The position numbers and the translations under genes are program-made. A DNA stretch of 10,958 nucleotides from an uncultured Fretibacterium sp. (GTDB lineage: Bacteria; Synergistota; Synergistia; Synergistales; Aminobacteriaceae): contig CALEPX010000070.1 in the NCBI GenBank assembly GCA_937911045.1, forward strand, positions 1 through 10,958, read 5' to 3'. A model generated the notes under the pieces. That model was not told where the DNA came from. It saw only the letters and a program-made list of their open reading frames with translations, and searched no databases. Shown one piece after another: positions 1 through 8,635 of this stretch (within the stretch, counting starts at the first letter, position 1; each line of letters opens with the position of its first letter).

Positions 1-159
1 TGCCGACTCGGTAGATTGACAAATACGTTCTTGAGGTTGCGGTTTTAACGACTTCGTGAGAACGTCATAGACTTGAAGGTAGTGCCACACTGGACGGTTA
101 GAATCCTGAGGTGTGGGTTTGAAGTTCGGGGTGTTCTCGTCAGGTGCGTAGAGAATCAT
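1..159 (-). other. Open frame running off the left edge, possibly a partial gene
   Basis: On the minus strand an ATG at 159-157 opens a frame with no stop for 53 codons to the window edge. The same frame is stop-free back to 384, so the true start could lie further upstream (a GTG sits at 345). The peptide includes DENTPNFKPTPQDSNRPVWH and then YLQVYDVLTKS. I do not recognise a family. No Shine-Dalgarno sequence precedes the ATG at 159; the upstream bases are CAGAATCACC. If real, it would be the 5' part of a gene divergent from the cas operon. It could equally be chance openness in a non-coding stretch. Confidence 0.2.
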
Positions 160-342
160 GGTGATTCTGAATTTTCTGAATTCGTGACTAACTTGCGATG
201 AATCATAAGTAGTCGTAAATTTTACGTGGCTGACGTGTGGGTTGCGGCAAATATTGGAGATTAGGGGCGAGTTTCTGGAAAAACTGGCTCGGCGGATTGG
301 CAAGTACGTTAAAGCTGATGAGACTTCGTGAGGATAGAACTG
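5..342. repeat. Two diverged direct repeats upstream of cas3
   Basis: Copy A is about 5-74 and copy B about 286-342. The first 25 bases match at 20 positions (GACTCGGTAGATTGACAAAT in A against GGCTCGGCGGATTGGCAAGT in B, then TACGTT in both), and all five differences are transitions. Both copies then reach an identical GACTTCGTGAG (50-60 and 322-332), through intervals of different length, and continue with weaker similarity. Read on the minus strand, both encode LTKS followed by related peptides (RICQSTES in A, RTCQSAEP in B), but copy B has an in-frame TAA between them. The interval also holds a tandem TTCTGAATT pair (165-182) and a 14-nt near-repeat (106-119 and 230-243, 13 of 14 identical). 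Nothing else is recognisable in 1-410. These may be remnants of a duplicated minus-strand sequence. Confidence 0.4.
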
Positions 343-358
343 CACGAAATGTTTTTGT

Positions 359-388
359 TTGTGAAAGCTAGAGTGAGAAGCTGATTAT
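359..388 (+). promoter_or_regulatory. Weak candidate promoter of the cas operon
   Basis: TTGTGA (359-364) and GATTAT (383-388) are separated by 18 bp. Each matches four of six positions of the sigma-70 consensus. Transcription would start near 395, leaving a short 5' leader before the GTG start of cas3 at 411. It is the best-placed candidate I found, but matches of this quality arise by chance. Confidence 0.25.
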
Positions 389-410
389 TTTTTGGAGACG
401 AGGTGGAAAT

Positions 411-3035
411 GTGAGAGAGTTTAGCAAAAGTTTGTGGAACATCGCGGCAAAAAGCTGCCATAATGATCGAACTGAATGGTTGCCTTTTGTGATTCATGCG
501 ATGGATACTGCTGGTATTATCAAGTGCCTTTTCAACAGGTGGCTTCCAGAACAGATCAGACACAAAACATTGCAAGCGTTGAAATACCCACAGGGATGTT
601 TTGAACTTTCGGCTCTTCTGCATGATATAGGCAAGGTCACACCAGCATTTCAGAGCAAAATTTCTGGCAGCATAGAAGGACATACAGAACTTCTACATCG
701 AAGTGGACTCGAAATATCACGTCAACGCGAAAACGACGCTGCAAAATCCCCTCATCAGATTGCGGGTCAGGCTATACTGGACGAATACAAATTTCCTCAC
801 GAACTTTCAGTTATAGTCGGTTCACATCACGGACGAGGCTTCACACGTATGAATCAGCTTGATTCATATCCGGATAATTATTTCGGCTACAAGAAAGCTC
901 AAGAAAACCAATGGCGCGAACTCTGGGAAGAATGGATCTCGTATTCCCTGGACAAAACAGGATTTACTATTGAAACGCTTCCAAAACCTGATGTTACAAC
1001 ACAAATGCTTATGACAGGTCTGTTAATCATGGCAGACTGGATAGCCAGCAATACTAAGTATTTCCCGTATATATCAATCGAAGATGGTTTTGAAGACGTA
1101 GATATACAAGCTCGCGTAAATCAGGCGTGGAAAAAGTTAGATCTTCCTGGTATTTTGGAACTGGATACATGTTGCAATAGTGCGGACGTATTCCGAGATA
1201 GATTTGAATTCTCACCCAATTCCGTTCAACAGAGCGTTATGGATTTTGTATCGCAGAATCCGTATCCTGGACTATATATTCTCGAAGCACCTATGGGACT
1301 TGGTAAAACTGAGGCAGCGTTGTCAGCGGCTGAAATCCTGATCAAGAAATACGGAGCTGGAGGCATATATTTCGGACTGCCTACACAGGCTACAGCTAAC
1401 GGTATTTTCGGGCGCGTAAGAAACTGGGCTTCAAAGTGCGATACAAAGATGCATTCGATACGACTTGCACATGGCATGACTGAATTGAATCAAGAGTACA
1501 AAGCTATGTTCAAAGGAGAAGCAGTTGATTCCGGAGATGAAAATATCATAGTTCACGAATGGTTCGAAGGACGTAAACAGGCTCTATTAGCTGATTTCGT
1601 GATAGCTACTATAGACCAGTTTTTGCTAGCCTCGTTGAAACAGAAACACGTCATGATGCGTCATTTGGGCTTAGCTGGTAAAGTCGTAATTCTCGATGAA
1701 TGCCACGCTTATGATGCTTACATGAATATATATCTTGATCATACGTTGACATGGATGGGAGCTTATAACGTTCCTGTAATAGTTCTATCGGCTACGCTAC
1801 CGCCACAACGTAGAATCGAGTTGATTAAAGCCTATCTCAACCTGAATAAAGCCCCTGAAATCAGGGATAAAACTGCTCTCACGTCGTATCCTGTATTAAC
1901 ATATGCTTCCAAAGAATACACTACACAATATGTTCTACCCAGCGAAATTGACGAGAAACACGTGAAAATTCAGGACGTAGATGAATATACTCTAGCTGCT
2001 TACTTAAAGGGTAGATTGCGTGATGGAGGCTGTGCGGCGGTCATAGTAAATACAGTTGCATATGCGCAAAAACTTTCGAAGATGCTTAAATCCGAGATGA
2101 ATGGCTTCAGAATTGTATGTTTTCACAGCAGATTTGTAGCTACGGATAGAGCAGAGATAGAACGAGACCTATTGAAAAATGTAGGTAAAGCTTCAAGTCC
2201 TGAGACACGAAATAATCTAGTAGTAGTCGGTACTCAAGTTATAGAGCAATCGCTTGATCTTGATTTCGATACAATGATCACGGAATTGTGTCCTATGGAT
2301 TTGCTGTTGCAGAGAGCTGGTAGATTACACAGACATCTAAGGACACGACCGGATTCTTGTGATAAGCCTGTTTTAGCGATTCTACACCCGAGTGAACAGA
2401 AACGTAATAGCATTTACAGCACTTGGGTATTGGAGCAGACACAGAAATATCTGCCAGAAGAGCTAAGTATTCCATCGTGTATCCCTATTCTTGTTGGAAA
2501 AGTTTACGAAAGACCTGATGAACAGACCGAAAGCTATAAAAAGTACCAGTATGATATAGAAGTCAAGAAACATCACGCAGAGAAATTTTGCATTCGTTCG
2601 AATATGTTGAGACAGCGCTCTAGAAATCTCTTAACGCATTTCATAGACGATGAGGCGGGCAATTCAACCGAAGCAGAAGCATCGGTCAGAGATACAGAAG
2701 ATACGATAGAGACGCTGGTTCTGGCTCGTGATAAAGATGTGGCTACCTGCTATAAATTGATTTCCGGAGAAGGTGCTTTTGATACTACGATGAGTCTATC
2801 TGACAGTGAAGCATTACTAGTAGCTCGTGAACGCATACGTTTACCAATGTTTTTTGGCAATTGGAACGATATTGAGAACGAACTTGCTAAAATGCCGCCT
2901 CGATGGGAAGATGCTAAGCTTTTGAAAGGGGAATCCCTACTGCTTTTGGATAGCAATCTGGAGCTTGATATATGTGGGCGTAAATTGCGCTACAGCAAGG
3001 ATTTTGGCTTGGAAATAATGATAGCAAAGGAGTGA
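411..3035 (+). CDS. cas3: CRISPR-associated nuclease/helicase Cas3 (type I-E)
   Basis: Cas3 is recruited by target-bound Cascade, nicks the displaced strand with its HD nuclease and pulls DNA through its superfamily 2 helicase while degrading it. The N-terminal HD domain shows His29, His71-Asp72 (LLHDIGKVTPAF), His139-His140 (SHHGRG) and Asp209 (MADW). The helicase has Walker A APMGLGKTEA (293-302, Lys299), DECH at 429-432, SAT at 460-462, GTQVIEQSLDLD near 607-618 and motif VI QRAGRLHRH (634-642), followed by a C-terminal domain. At 874 residues it has the expected length (E. coli Cas3 is 888). The start is GTG at 411, with an AGGTGG site at 401-406; the next Met is codon 31, after the first HD histidine, so a later start is unlikely. 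It heads the operon, 4 nt before casA. Confidence 0.98.
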   Translation: MREFSKSLWNIAAKSCHNDRTEWLPFVIHAMDTAGIIKCLFNRWLPEQIRHKTLQALKYPQGCFELSALLHDIGKVTPAFQSKISGSIEGHTELLHRSGLEISRQRENDAAKSPHQIAGQAILDEYKFPHELSVIVGSHHGRGFTRMNQLDSYPDNYFGYKKAQENQWRELWEEWISYSLDKTGFTIETLPKPDVTTQMLMTGLLIMADWIASNTKYFPYISIEDGFEDVDIQARVNQAWKKLDLPGILELDTCCNSADVFRDRFEFSPNSVQQSVMDFVSQNPYPGLYILEAPMGLGKTEAALSAAEILIKKYGAGGIYFGLPTQATANGIFGRVRNWASKCDTKMHSIRLAHGMTELNQEYKAMFKGEAVDSGDENIIVHEWFEGRKQALLADFVIATIDQFLLASLKQKHVMMRHLGLAGKVVILDECHAYDAYMNIYLDHTLTWMGAYNVPVIVLSATLPPQRRIELIKAYLNLNKAPEIRDKTALTSYPVLTYASKEYTTQYVLPSEIDEKHVKIQDVDEYTLAAYLKGRLRDGGCAAVIVNTVAYAQKLSKMLKSEMNGFRIVCFHSRFVATDRAEIERDLLKNVGKASSPETRNNLVVVGTQVIEQSLDLDFDTMITELCPMDLLLQRAGRLHRHLRTRPDSCDKPVLAILHPSEQKRNSIYSTWVLEQTQKYLPEELSIPSCIPILVGKVYERPDEQTESYKKYQYDIEVKKHHAEKFCIRSNMLRQRSRNLLTHFIDDEAGNSTEAEASVRDTEDTIETLVLARDKDVATCYKLISGEGAFDTTMSLSDSEALLVARERIRLPMFFGNWNDIENELAKMPPRWEDAKLLKGESLLLLDSNLELDICGRKLRYSKDFGLEIMIAKE

Positions 3036-3039
3036 TGTT

Positions 3040-4716
3040 ATGGCTAGTGAATTTAACTTGATTGACGAAGCTTGGATTCGAGTTATGACGCCAGATTTTC
3101 AGGTTAGGGAGGTGAGTTTGCGTGATGCCCTGTTGAACGCGCAGAATTTTCTCGGGCTTGCAGGAGAGACGAAAACTCAGGATTTTGCGATATTGAGACT
3201 GTTGCTTGCAATTATGTATACGGTTTTCTATCGATACGATCTTGATGGAAATGAGATTGATTTGAGCGATAATCCTGATCTTGTATTCGATAATTGGTGC
3301 GACATGTGGAGAGCGCGTCAAATTTCTTCGAAGCCTATAGAAATTTACTTTGAGAAATGGCGTGAGCGTTTCTGGCTATTTGACGATGAACACCCGTTTT
3401 TTCAGTCAAATGCGCTTAAAGAAACAGGCTCGTATTTCAGCAGTGCGAAGATGATCGGGACTCTGTTCGAGAGTGCTAACAAGCGCAGGTTATTTCCGAA
3501 TCGCATAAACGAGGGCAGGGAGCTTACGTATTCTGAGGCTGCTAGATGGTTGTTACACCTAAATTCGTTCGATGACACAGCTGCGAAGAAGCCTACACCA
3601 AAACGTACATGGCTAAGTCGTTGCGGTCTTGTCGCCGTTAAGGGTGAGAGCTTGTTTGAGACTATATTTCTGAATTTCTGTGCGAATCACGATACATCTA
3701 AAGACGTTTTTGATGAAAAACCCTCATGGGAAGACGATAAGAAAGTTGCTGAGAGTAATCGTTTGATAGCTGTTCCAAAAGATCAGGCTGCATTGCTGTC
3801 TCTTATATCAAGACGTATATGCCTGTGTCGTGAAGGGGACAAAATCACTGGATATCGCATTTCAGGAGGAGATTATTTCGAGGATGACGAGCTGCTGACG
3901 GAAGAAAACATGACGCTCTGGACTTCATATCAGGATGGTAAAGGCAAAAATGCTCTCTACAAGTTCAAACCAAAATTATATACAAGTACTGAGAAATTTT
4001 GGCGAGAATTTGGTATCATTGCCGGCTCAAAAGAGACAGAAAATACTGCAAAATTCAAACGTCCTGGTGTACTGGATTGGGTTGGATGTCTTATGGAAAA
4101 AGGGATACTAGACAGCAAATCGTATGTAGTCAAGCTAGTCACAGCAGCTGTGATTTATGAGTTTAAGGCTATGTTATGGCTAGTTATTGATAATATATAT
4201 GATGGAGTTGATTTTCATGCGCAACTTTTGCAAGATGTAGGCGTAAGATGGCGCACGAGAATTATCGAAGAGATAGAAAAATGTGAAAAGGCTGCGCAAC
4301 AAGTATTCTATTTATATAAGGCTCTACAAAAGGCTAAAGGTAGAGCGGACAAAGACGCTAAAACAGAATTATCTGGAGAATCTGACGCTAAAATGCAATT
4401 CTATGACAGGATCGATAGACCGTTCAGATTGTGGCTGGCAGGCATTGACGATACACAAGATATAGACGAATATACGGCTTCTCTTGAGAAAGAATTGCTC
4501 TTGATAGCTAGGAATTTTGGAGAAGAAATTGCTAAGCAGATAGGTAGCCAGAACGTATTTTCGTACAGGAAGCTTATGGACAGTAAAGACGACAAGAAAA
4601 AGTCAAAGGAAGGCAATGACAAGAAATTTGCAGGCGAAATATTTTCTGCGTCGTTAAATCGCTATTTCGCTACAATCTCGAAAAAAATTTTTGATAGGGC
4701 GGGTGAAAATCATTGA
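3040..4716 (+). CDS. casA: Cascade large subunit Cas8e (CasA/Cse1)
   Basis: Cas8e is the large subunit of Cascade. In the family it recognises the PAM on target DNA, helps open the R-loop and provides the docking surface for Cas3. The start NLIDEAWIRV (residues 6-15) is the characteristic Cse1 N-terminus (NLIDEPWIPV-like), and the following R/L-rich helices (about 45-65) fit the family. The C-terminal third is helical and charged, as expected for the Cse1 helical bundle, with a Lys/Asp-rich stretch near residues 510-530. At 558 residues it is somewhat longer than E. coli CasA (502). The ATG at 3040 has a strong AAAGGAG site at 3026-3032, 7 nt upstream. Its stop overlaps the TTG start of casB. 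Assignment rests on the N-terminal motif, size and position; Cas8e sequences are otherwise poorly conserved. Confidence 0.96.
   Translation: MASEFNLIDEAWIRVMTPDFQVREVSLRDALLNAQNFLGLAGETKTQDFAILRLLLAIMYTVFYRYDLDGNEIDLSDNPDLVFDNWCDMWRARQISSKPIEIYFEKWRERFWLFDDEHPFFQSNALKETGSYFSSAKMIGTLFESANKRRLFPNRINEGRELTYSEAARWLLHLNSFDDTAAKKPTPKRTWLSRCGLVAVKGESLFETIFLNFCANHDTSKDVFDEKPSWEDDKKVAESNRLIAVPKDQAALLSLISRRICLCREGDKITGYRISGGDYFEDDELLTEENMTLWTSYQDGKGKNALYKFKPKLYTSTEKFWREFGIIAGSKETENTAKFKRPGVLDWVGCLMEKGILDSKSYVVKLVTAAVIYEFKAMLWLVIDNIYDGVDFHAQLLQDVGVRWRTRIIEEIEKCEKAAQQVFYLYKALQKAKGRADKDAKTELSGESDAKMQFYDRIDRPFRLWLAGIDDTQDIDEYTASLEKELLLIARNFGEEIAKQIGSQNVFSYRKLMDSKDDKKKSKEGNDKKFAGEIFSASLNRYFATISKKIFDRAGENH
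4697..4705 (+). promoter_or_regulatory. Ribosome binding site supporting the TTG start of casB
   Basis: GGGCGGGTG lies inside the 3' end of casA and leaves 7 nt before TTG at 4713. It is a modest Shine-Dalgarno match. With the TTGA stop-start overlap it suggests that casB translation depends partly on ribosomes finishing casA. Confidence 0.45.
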
Positions 4717-5339
4717 CCAAGACCAAAGAGACTAGGGCAGATCAAGTCTATACGTACACTTCTTCGAAACTGAAAATGCTGTGGGATAATCATGATACAG
4801 GCTACGTCAAAGGTATGCTTGCAACTCTTCGTCGCGGCATCGGGAGGAAACCTGGCGATTTACCGGAGTTATGGGGCATACTTTTCGATCGCATTCCTAC
4901 AGAATTGTTGGGCAAAAATGCAATATCCTACGCTGAATGGGCAGTTTATATAGCTCTGACACTGTATGCTATGCATCAACAGAGTAATGATCAGTGTATG
5001 AATGAGAAGAACGTTTCGTTAGGAATGGCTATGGCGAAATTCGCAGAAACTGACGAAGATAAACAAAGGCGCGTTATACAGAGTTTGCACCTTGTAGCTA
5101 CAGCGAGATCGCCGTATGATTTAGCGTATCATTTTCGCAGCGTAATACAGATTTTGAAGTCAAAACCTACCGGCTTAGACTATTCTATACTTGCTAAGGA
5201 GTTATACGTCGTCATATATAACATGGCAAGCGGCAATGATTCAGCGGCAGTAGCGACTAGATGGGGCAGAGATTTTTACAGGTATATTTATGAGTATGGT
5301 AGTGACAAAGACAAAGGAGATAATAACGATGGACAATAG
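4713..5339 (+). CDS. casB: Cascade small subunit Cas11e (CasB/Cse2)
   Basis: Cse2 forms the dimer along the belly of Cascade that stabilises the R-loop and the displaced strand. The sequence LATLRRGIGRKPG (residues 37-49) followed by PELW (51-54) is the conserved Cse2 signature. The later stretch QRRVIQSLHLVA and LDYSILAKEL matches the expected second helical bundle. The 208 residues exceed E. coli CasB (160) and end in an acidic tail rich in Asp and Lys. The start is an unusual TTG at 4713 that overlaps the casA stop as TTGA. The alternative Met22 would remove the first helix, so I prefer TTG. The end overlaps cas7e by 11 nt, which suggests translational coupling. Confidence 0.95.
   Translation: MTKTKETRADQVYTYTSSKLKMLWDNHDTGYVKGMLATLRRGIGRKPGDLPELWGILFDRIPTELLGKNAISYAEWAVYIALTLYAMHQQSNDQCMNEKNVSLGMAMAKFAETDEDKQRRVIQSLHLVATARSPYDLAYHFRSVIQILKSKPTGLDYSILAKELYVVIYNMASGNDSAAVATRWGRDFYRYIYEYGSDKDKGDNNDGQ
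5313..5319 (+). promoter_or_regulatory. Ribosome binding site that sets the cas7e start
   Basis: AAAGGAG lies 9 nt before ATG 5329. It supports that start over the in-frame ATG at 5290, which would add 13 residues unlike any Cas7e N-terminus. The site lies inside the last codons of casB. Confidence 0.8.
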
Positions 5340-6387
5340 TAGATATTACGTAGACTTTCATGTGATACAAACCGTTCCGCCAAGCTGCGTCAACCGCGAT
5401 GACACAGGAAGACCGAAAACAGCTACATACGGCGGAGTTCACAGAGCGCGAGTGTCAAGTCAGGCATGGAAACACGCTATCCGAGTGATGTTTAAGGACA
5501 TTTTTGCGAGTGAAAAGCTTGGTCTACGCACTAAGTACGTAGCGAAATTAATAGCTGACAAGTTGATTTTTAGTGGAATGGATCCGGATGAGGCCACAAA
5601 AAAATCCGTAAATGCCCTCAAAACGGCAGAAATTACGACCTCTTCCAAGAAAGAAGATATGACAGGAGCTCTGTTTTTCATAAGCGCAATGCAGGTCGAA
5701 AAGCTAGCTGAGCTCATTTTGAATGACGCAGTAGATAAGAAGACATGCAAAGAAGCCTTGAAAAATCTGCCCTCGATTGATATAGCTCTGTTCGGCAGAA
5801 TGGTAGCTGATGACGTTAATCTCAATGTAGATGCAGCGTGTCAGGTAGCTCACAGTATTTCTACTCATGCAATCCAAGATGAATACGACTACTTCACCGC
5901 CTTGGACGATTACAAACAGACTGATGATGCCGGTGCAGGGCATTTAGGCACGATGGAGTTCAATTCTTCTACACTGTATCGTTACGCTACTGTGAATGTT
6001 TTGGATCTGTTCAAGTCTGTCGGAGCTGATACACCTGATGCTGTAGCTGGCTTTGCTGAAGCGTTTGTGCGATCTATGCCTACTGGCAAACAAAATTCCT
6101 ACGCAAATAGGACGCTGCCAGATTTAGTCTACGTTACGATACGTGAAGATCAGCCCGTTAACCTATCCGGAGCTTTCGAAGAACCAGTGAAAAGCATTAA
6201 CGGCTTTGCGAAAAAATCCTGCGAAAAACTCTTCACATATGCTGAAAAAATATACGCAGATTACTCGGGAAAACCGAAATACAGCTTCGTTGTAGGATAT
6301 GATGGCGCAAATATCGGAGCTGAGAAGATGTGTATTAACGAGTTACTCGACAGACTCGCTAAGATTATCTCAGAAGAGGTCAGATGA
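5329..6387 (+). CDS. cas7e: Cascade backbone subunit Cas7e (CasC/Cse4)
   Basis: Cas7e polymerises into the six-copy filament that holds the crRNA spacer and kinks it every sixth base. The N-terminus carries the family hallmark: HVIQTVPPSCVNRDDTGRPK (residues 11-30) followed by YGGVHRARVSSQAWK (34-48). A second conserved block, MEFNSSTLYRYA, falls at 209-220. Length from the chosen ATG is 352 residues, close to E. coli CasC (363). The start is fixed by AAAGGAG at 5313-5319. It overlaps casB by 11 nt and the following cas5e by an ATGA. No truncation or missing block is visible. Confidence 0.98.
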   Translation: MDNSRYYVDFHVIQTVPPSCVNRDDTGRPKTATYGGVHRARVSSQAWKHAIRVMFKDIFASEKLGLRTKYVAKLIADKLIFSGMDPDEATKKSVNALKTAEITTSSKKEDMTGALFFISAMQVEKLAELILNDAVDKKTCKEALKNLPSIDIALFGRMVADDVNLNVDAACQVAHSISTHAIQDEYDYFTALDDYKQTDDAGAGHLGTMEFNSSTLYRYATVNVLDLFKSVGADTPDAVAGFAEAFVRSMPTGKQNSYANRTLPDLVYVTIREDQPVNLSGAFEEPVKSINGFAKKSCEKLFTYAEKIYADYSGKPKYSFVVGYDGANIGAEKMCINELLDRLAKIISEEVR

Positions 6388-7040
6388 TGTCAACCCTATT
6401 GTTGAGGCTAGCTGCACCTCTTCAATCTTGGGGTGTAGAGGCAAAATTTGAAACTCGTAGAACGCAGAACTATCCCACTAAAAGTGGCGTAATTGGACTA
6501 CTTGCAGCTGCACTAGGATATTCGCGCAATAGCTCTCTGGAACGGCTTAATCACTTGTTTTTCGGGGTACGTGTAGATCGCAGAGGTGAATTGTTACGTG
6601 ACTATCATACTGTTGAGACAAAGACAAATATGGGACCAAGCACTATCATAACAGAAAGATTCTATCTCGCAGATGCGGTATTTCTGGCAGGTCTTGAAAG
6701 TGATGATGCAGCTTTTTTGCAGGAATTAGAGCAAGCGTTACATAATCCAGTCTTTCCGTTGTATCTTGGTAGACGTTCGTGTGCGCCTACGATGCCTTTG
6801 TCGCTGGGGATACGTGATTCTTCGTTGATAGATACTTTACGAAATGAGCCGTCACAAGCTAAGTCAGAGCGAAAATTGTGGATTATAACTGACGCACAAG
6901 GTTCAGATGTTTCTGCATTGATACAGGACACGCCGGTATCCTTTGATAGAATACATAGGAAGTTCGCATTTAGACCTGTAAAGGAACGATATATAGATAT
7001 GTCTTTACCGACGCAGCATGATCCTATGAATGAGTTGTGA
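6384..7040 (+). CDS. cas5e: Cascade subunit Cas5e (CasD)
   Basis: Cas5e caps the 5' end of the crRNA and holds the repeat-derived handle, next to Cas8e. The N-terminus LLLRLAAPLQSWG (about residues 5-17) and then PTKSGVIGLLAAALGYSR are the typical Cas5 ferredoxin-fold motifs. The length of 218 residues matches E. coli CasD (224). The start overlaps the cas7e stop: ATG 6384 shares ATGA with TGA 6385-6387. A second ATG at 6387 is better spaced from the GAGG at 6376-6379 (7 nt rather than 4), so the protein may begin one residue later. Confidence 0.96.
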   Translation: MMSTLLLRLAAPLQSWGVEAKFETRRTQNYPTKSGVIGLLAAALGYSRNSSLERLNHLFFGVRVDRRGELLRDYHTVETKTNMGPSTIITERFYLADAVFLAGLESDDAAFLQELEQALHNPVFPLYLGRRSCAPTMPLSLGIRDSSLIDTLRNEPSQAKSERKLWIITDAQGSDVSALIQDTPVSFDRIHRKFAFRPVKERYIDMSLPTQHDPMNEL

Positions 7041-7043
7041 AAT

Positions 7044-7049
7044 GGGGGA
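7044..7049 (+). promoter_or_regulatory. Ribosome binding site for cas6e
   Basis: GGGGGA stands 4 nt before ATG 7054. The spacing is short, but the protein start MYLSRVFLD is the family N-terminus, which supports 7054 over in-frame ATGs at 7030 and 7042. Confidence 0.5.
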
Positions 7050-7053
7050 TTTG

Positions 7054-7701
7054 ATGTATTTATCGAGAGTATTTTTGGATTCACGAAACCGTCTTACTAT
7101 GCTTGCTCTTGCTTTTCCGAATAGATTTCACGGAGCTATCGAGGAATGTTTTCACAGAAGCGATACACGTAAATTGTGGCGTATAGATAATTTGCATGAT
7201 AAATTGTGCCTGTTAATTCTGAGTGAAGAGAAGCCCGAGCTTTCGTATATATGCTCACAGTTTTCTGAGTCTAAAGATTCATGGGAAAGCAAAGATTACT
7301 CGCCTTTTCTTGATAGCTTGAGGAGCAATACGATATGGCGTTTTCGTCTAACGGCAAACCCTACACATTCTGAGCCGTCTAAACTTAAGTCTGAATCTGG
7401 AACTGATAAACGTTCACGAGGGAAGGTTTTTGCGCATATAACTGTTGATTCTCAGGAGCAATGGCTATATAAACATGCGTCACAGCACGGTTTTGAATTA
7501 TTTGAGAACGAATTTACGGTAGTAGGCACTAAATGGCAGCATTTTCAGAAGGGTAGCGAGCGTTCTATAAAAATCTTGTCCGTAACATATGAAGGTATCT
7601 TACATATCGTAAATGTGAATTTGTTCCGAGATGCTTTGTTGAAGGGTATAGGCAGAGGCAAAGCGTACGGAATGGGGCTGTTGACTATTATGCGAGTATG
7701 A
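7054..7701 (+). CDS. cas6e: crRNA-processing endoribonuclease Cas6e (CasE/Cse3)
   Basis: Cas6e binds the repeat hairpin in the array transcript, cuts at its 3' base and stays bound to the crRNA 3' end as a Cascade subunit. The start MYLSRVFLD is diagnostic. A histidine at residue 26 (FPNRFHG) coincides with the catalytic His26 of Thermus thermophilus Cse3. The C-terminal glycine-rich loop GIGRGKAYGMG is intact just before the end. Length is 215 residues (E. coli CasE has 199). The ATG at 7054 was chosen from the conserved N-terminus. The gene follows cas5e after 13 nt, the largest gap in the operon, and its TGA overlaps the cas1 ATG as ATGA. Expected substrate: the CCCCGC-ACAC-GCGGGG hairpin of the adjacent array. 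Confidence 0.97.
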   Translation: MYLSRVFLDSRNRLTMLALAFPNRFHGAIEECFHRSDTRKLWRIDNLHDKLCLLILSEEKPELSYICSQFSESKDSWESKDYSPFLDSLRSNTIWRFRLTANPTHSEPSKLKSESGTDKRSRGKVFAHITVDSQEQWLYKHASQHGFELFENEFTVVGTKWQHFQKGSERSIKILSVTYEGILHIVNVNLFRDALLKGIGRGKAYGMGLLTIMRV

Positions 7702-8633
7702 GCGAAATTGCAGGAATGATAAGACCAGATGTTCAGGATTTGCCGCAAATTTCGGATAGAATGACGTTTATATATCTTGAACACTGCAAAATTAATCGTG
7801 AAGATAGCTCTATAACTGTCCTGGACGAACGAGGCATAACTCATATCCCATCGGCTGTTATATCTGTATTGATGCTTGGTCCCGGAACTGAAATATCTCA
7901 TCGTGCTATAGAGTTAATAGGTGATTCGGGTGTGAACGTGTGTTGGATAGGCGAGCACGGGGTCAGATTTTATGCTGGCGGAAGAGCTTTGACTACCAGT
8001 TCGAGAATGATTGTCAAACAAGCTGAATTAGTATCGAATCAACGCAAACATCTCGATGTCGTGCGAAAAATGTATGGTATGCGTTTCCCAGATGAGGACG
8101 TATCAAGTCTTACGCTGCAACAACTTAGAGGCAGAGAAGGCAGTCGAATGAGAAAAGTATATCGTAACGCTGCTGATACTTGGAATGTAGAATGGAATGG
8201 CAGAGAGTATGATCCGGACGATTTTTCAGCGTCTGACGAGGTTAATCAGGCTCTTTCCGCAGCTAACGCATGTTTGTATGGTCTAGCTCATGCTGTTATA
8301 TGTGCGATAGGTTGCTCTCCCGCGCTAGGTTTTATACATGTTGGGCATGAATTGTCTTTCGTGTATGATATTGCGGATTTATACAAAGCTGATATATCTA
8401 TACCTGTAGCTTTCGAGATAGCTTCAAAGAAAATTAAGGATCTCTCAAGAGAAGTAAGATTGCGTATGCGTGACGAATTTGCGAAAACTCACCTGCTAGA
8501 GAGAATGGTTCATGATATAAAGTTCTTATTAAACACGGAAGAGCATGATACGAACGATAAAGTATTGTATCTATGGAACAGTAAGAACGGCGATGTAGAT
8601 TCTGGCAGGCAATACGCTTCCGAGGAAGAATAG
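7698..8633 (+). CDS. cas1e: CRISPR adaptation integrase Cas1 (type I-E)
   Basis: Cas1 is the metal-dependent integrase that inserts prespacers at the leader-proximal repeat, as a complex of two Cas1 dimers bridged by a Cas2 dimer. Active-site residues are all present: Glu147 (LRGREGSR, 143-150), His214 (GFIHVGHELS, 211-220) and Asp224/Asp227 (FVYDIADLYK, 221-230). The His-to-Asp spacing is the same as in E. coli Cas1 (His208, Asp218, Asp221). The 311 residues match the family (E. coli 305). It overlaps cas6e by 4 nt and is followed after 2 nt by cas2. Adaptation genes at the operon end next to the leader are the standard I-E arrangement. Confidence 0.98.
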   Translation: MSEIAGMIRPDVQDLPQISDRMTFIYLEHCKINREDSSITVLDERGITHIPSAVISVLMLGPGTEISHRAIELIGDSGVNVCWIGEHGVRFYAGGRALTTSSRMIVKQAELVSNQRKHLDVVRKMYGMRFPDEDVSSLTLQQLRGREGSRMRKVYRNAADTWNVEWNGREYDPDDFSASDEVNQALSAANACLYGLAHAVICAIGCSPALGFIHVGHELSFVYDIADLYKADISIPVAFEIASKKIKDLSREVRLRMRDEFAKTHLLERMVHDIKFLLNTEEHDTNDKVLYLWNSKNGDVDSGRQYASEEE

Positions 8634-8635
8634 TC

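Noticed and set aside
309..683. Minus-strand frame of 124 codons over the start of cas3
   Set aside because: Most of it lies antisense to the conserved HD domain of cas3 and it shows no recognisable motif. Only its C-terminal end touches the upstream repeat B.
2914..3321. Minus-strand frame spanning the cas3-casA junction
   Set aside because: It is antisense to two well-supported genes, with no family signature and no ribosome binding site noted.
5290..5328. Upstream ATG that would extend cas7e by 13 residues
   Set aside because: The strong AAAGGAG site at 5313-5319 and the Cas7e N-terminal motif point to ATG 5329.
7030..7053. Upstream ATGs that would extend cas6e by eight or four residues
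   Set aside because: The family N-terminus MYLSRV begins at ATG 7054.
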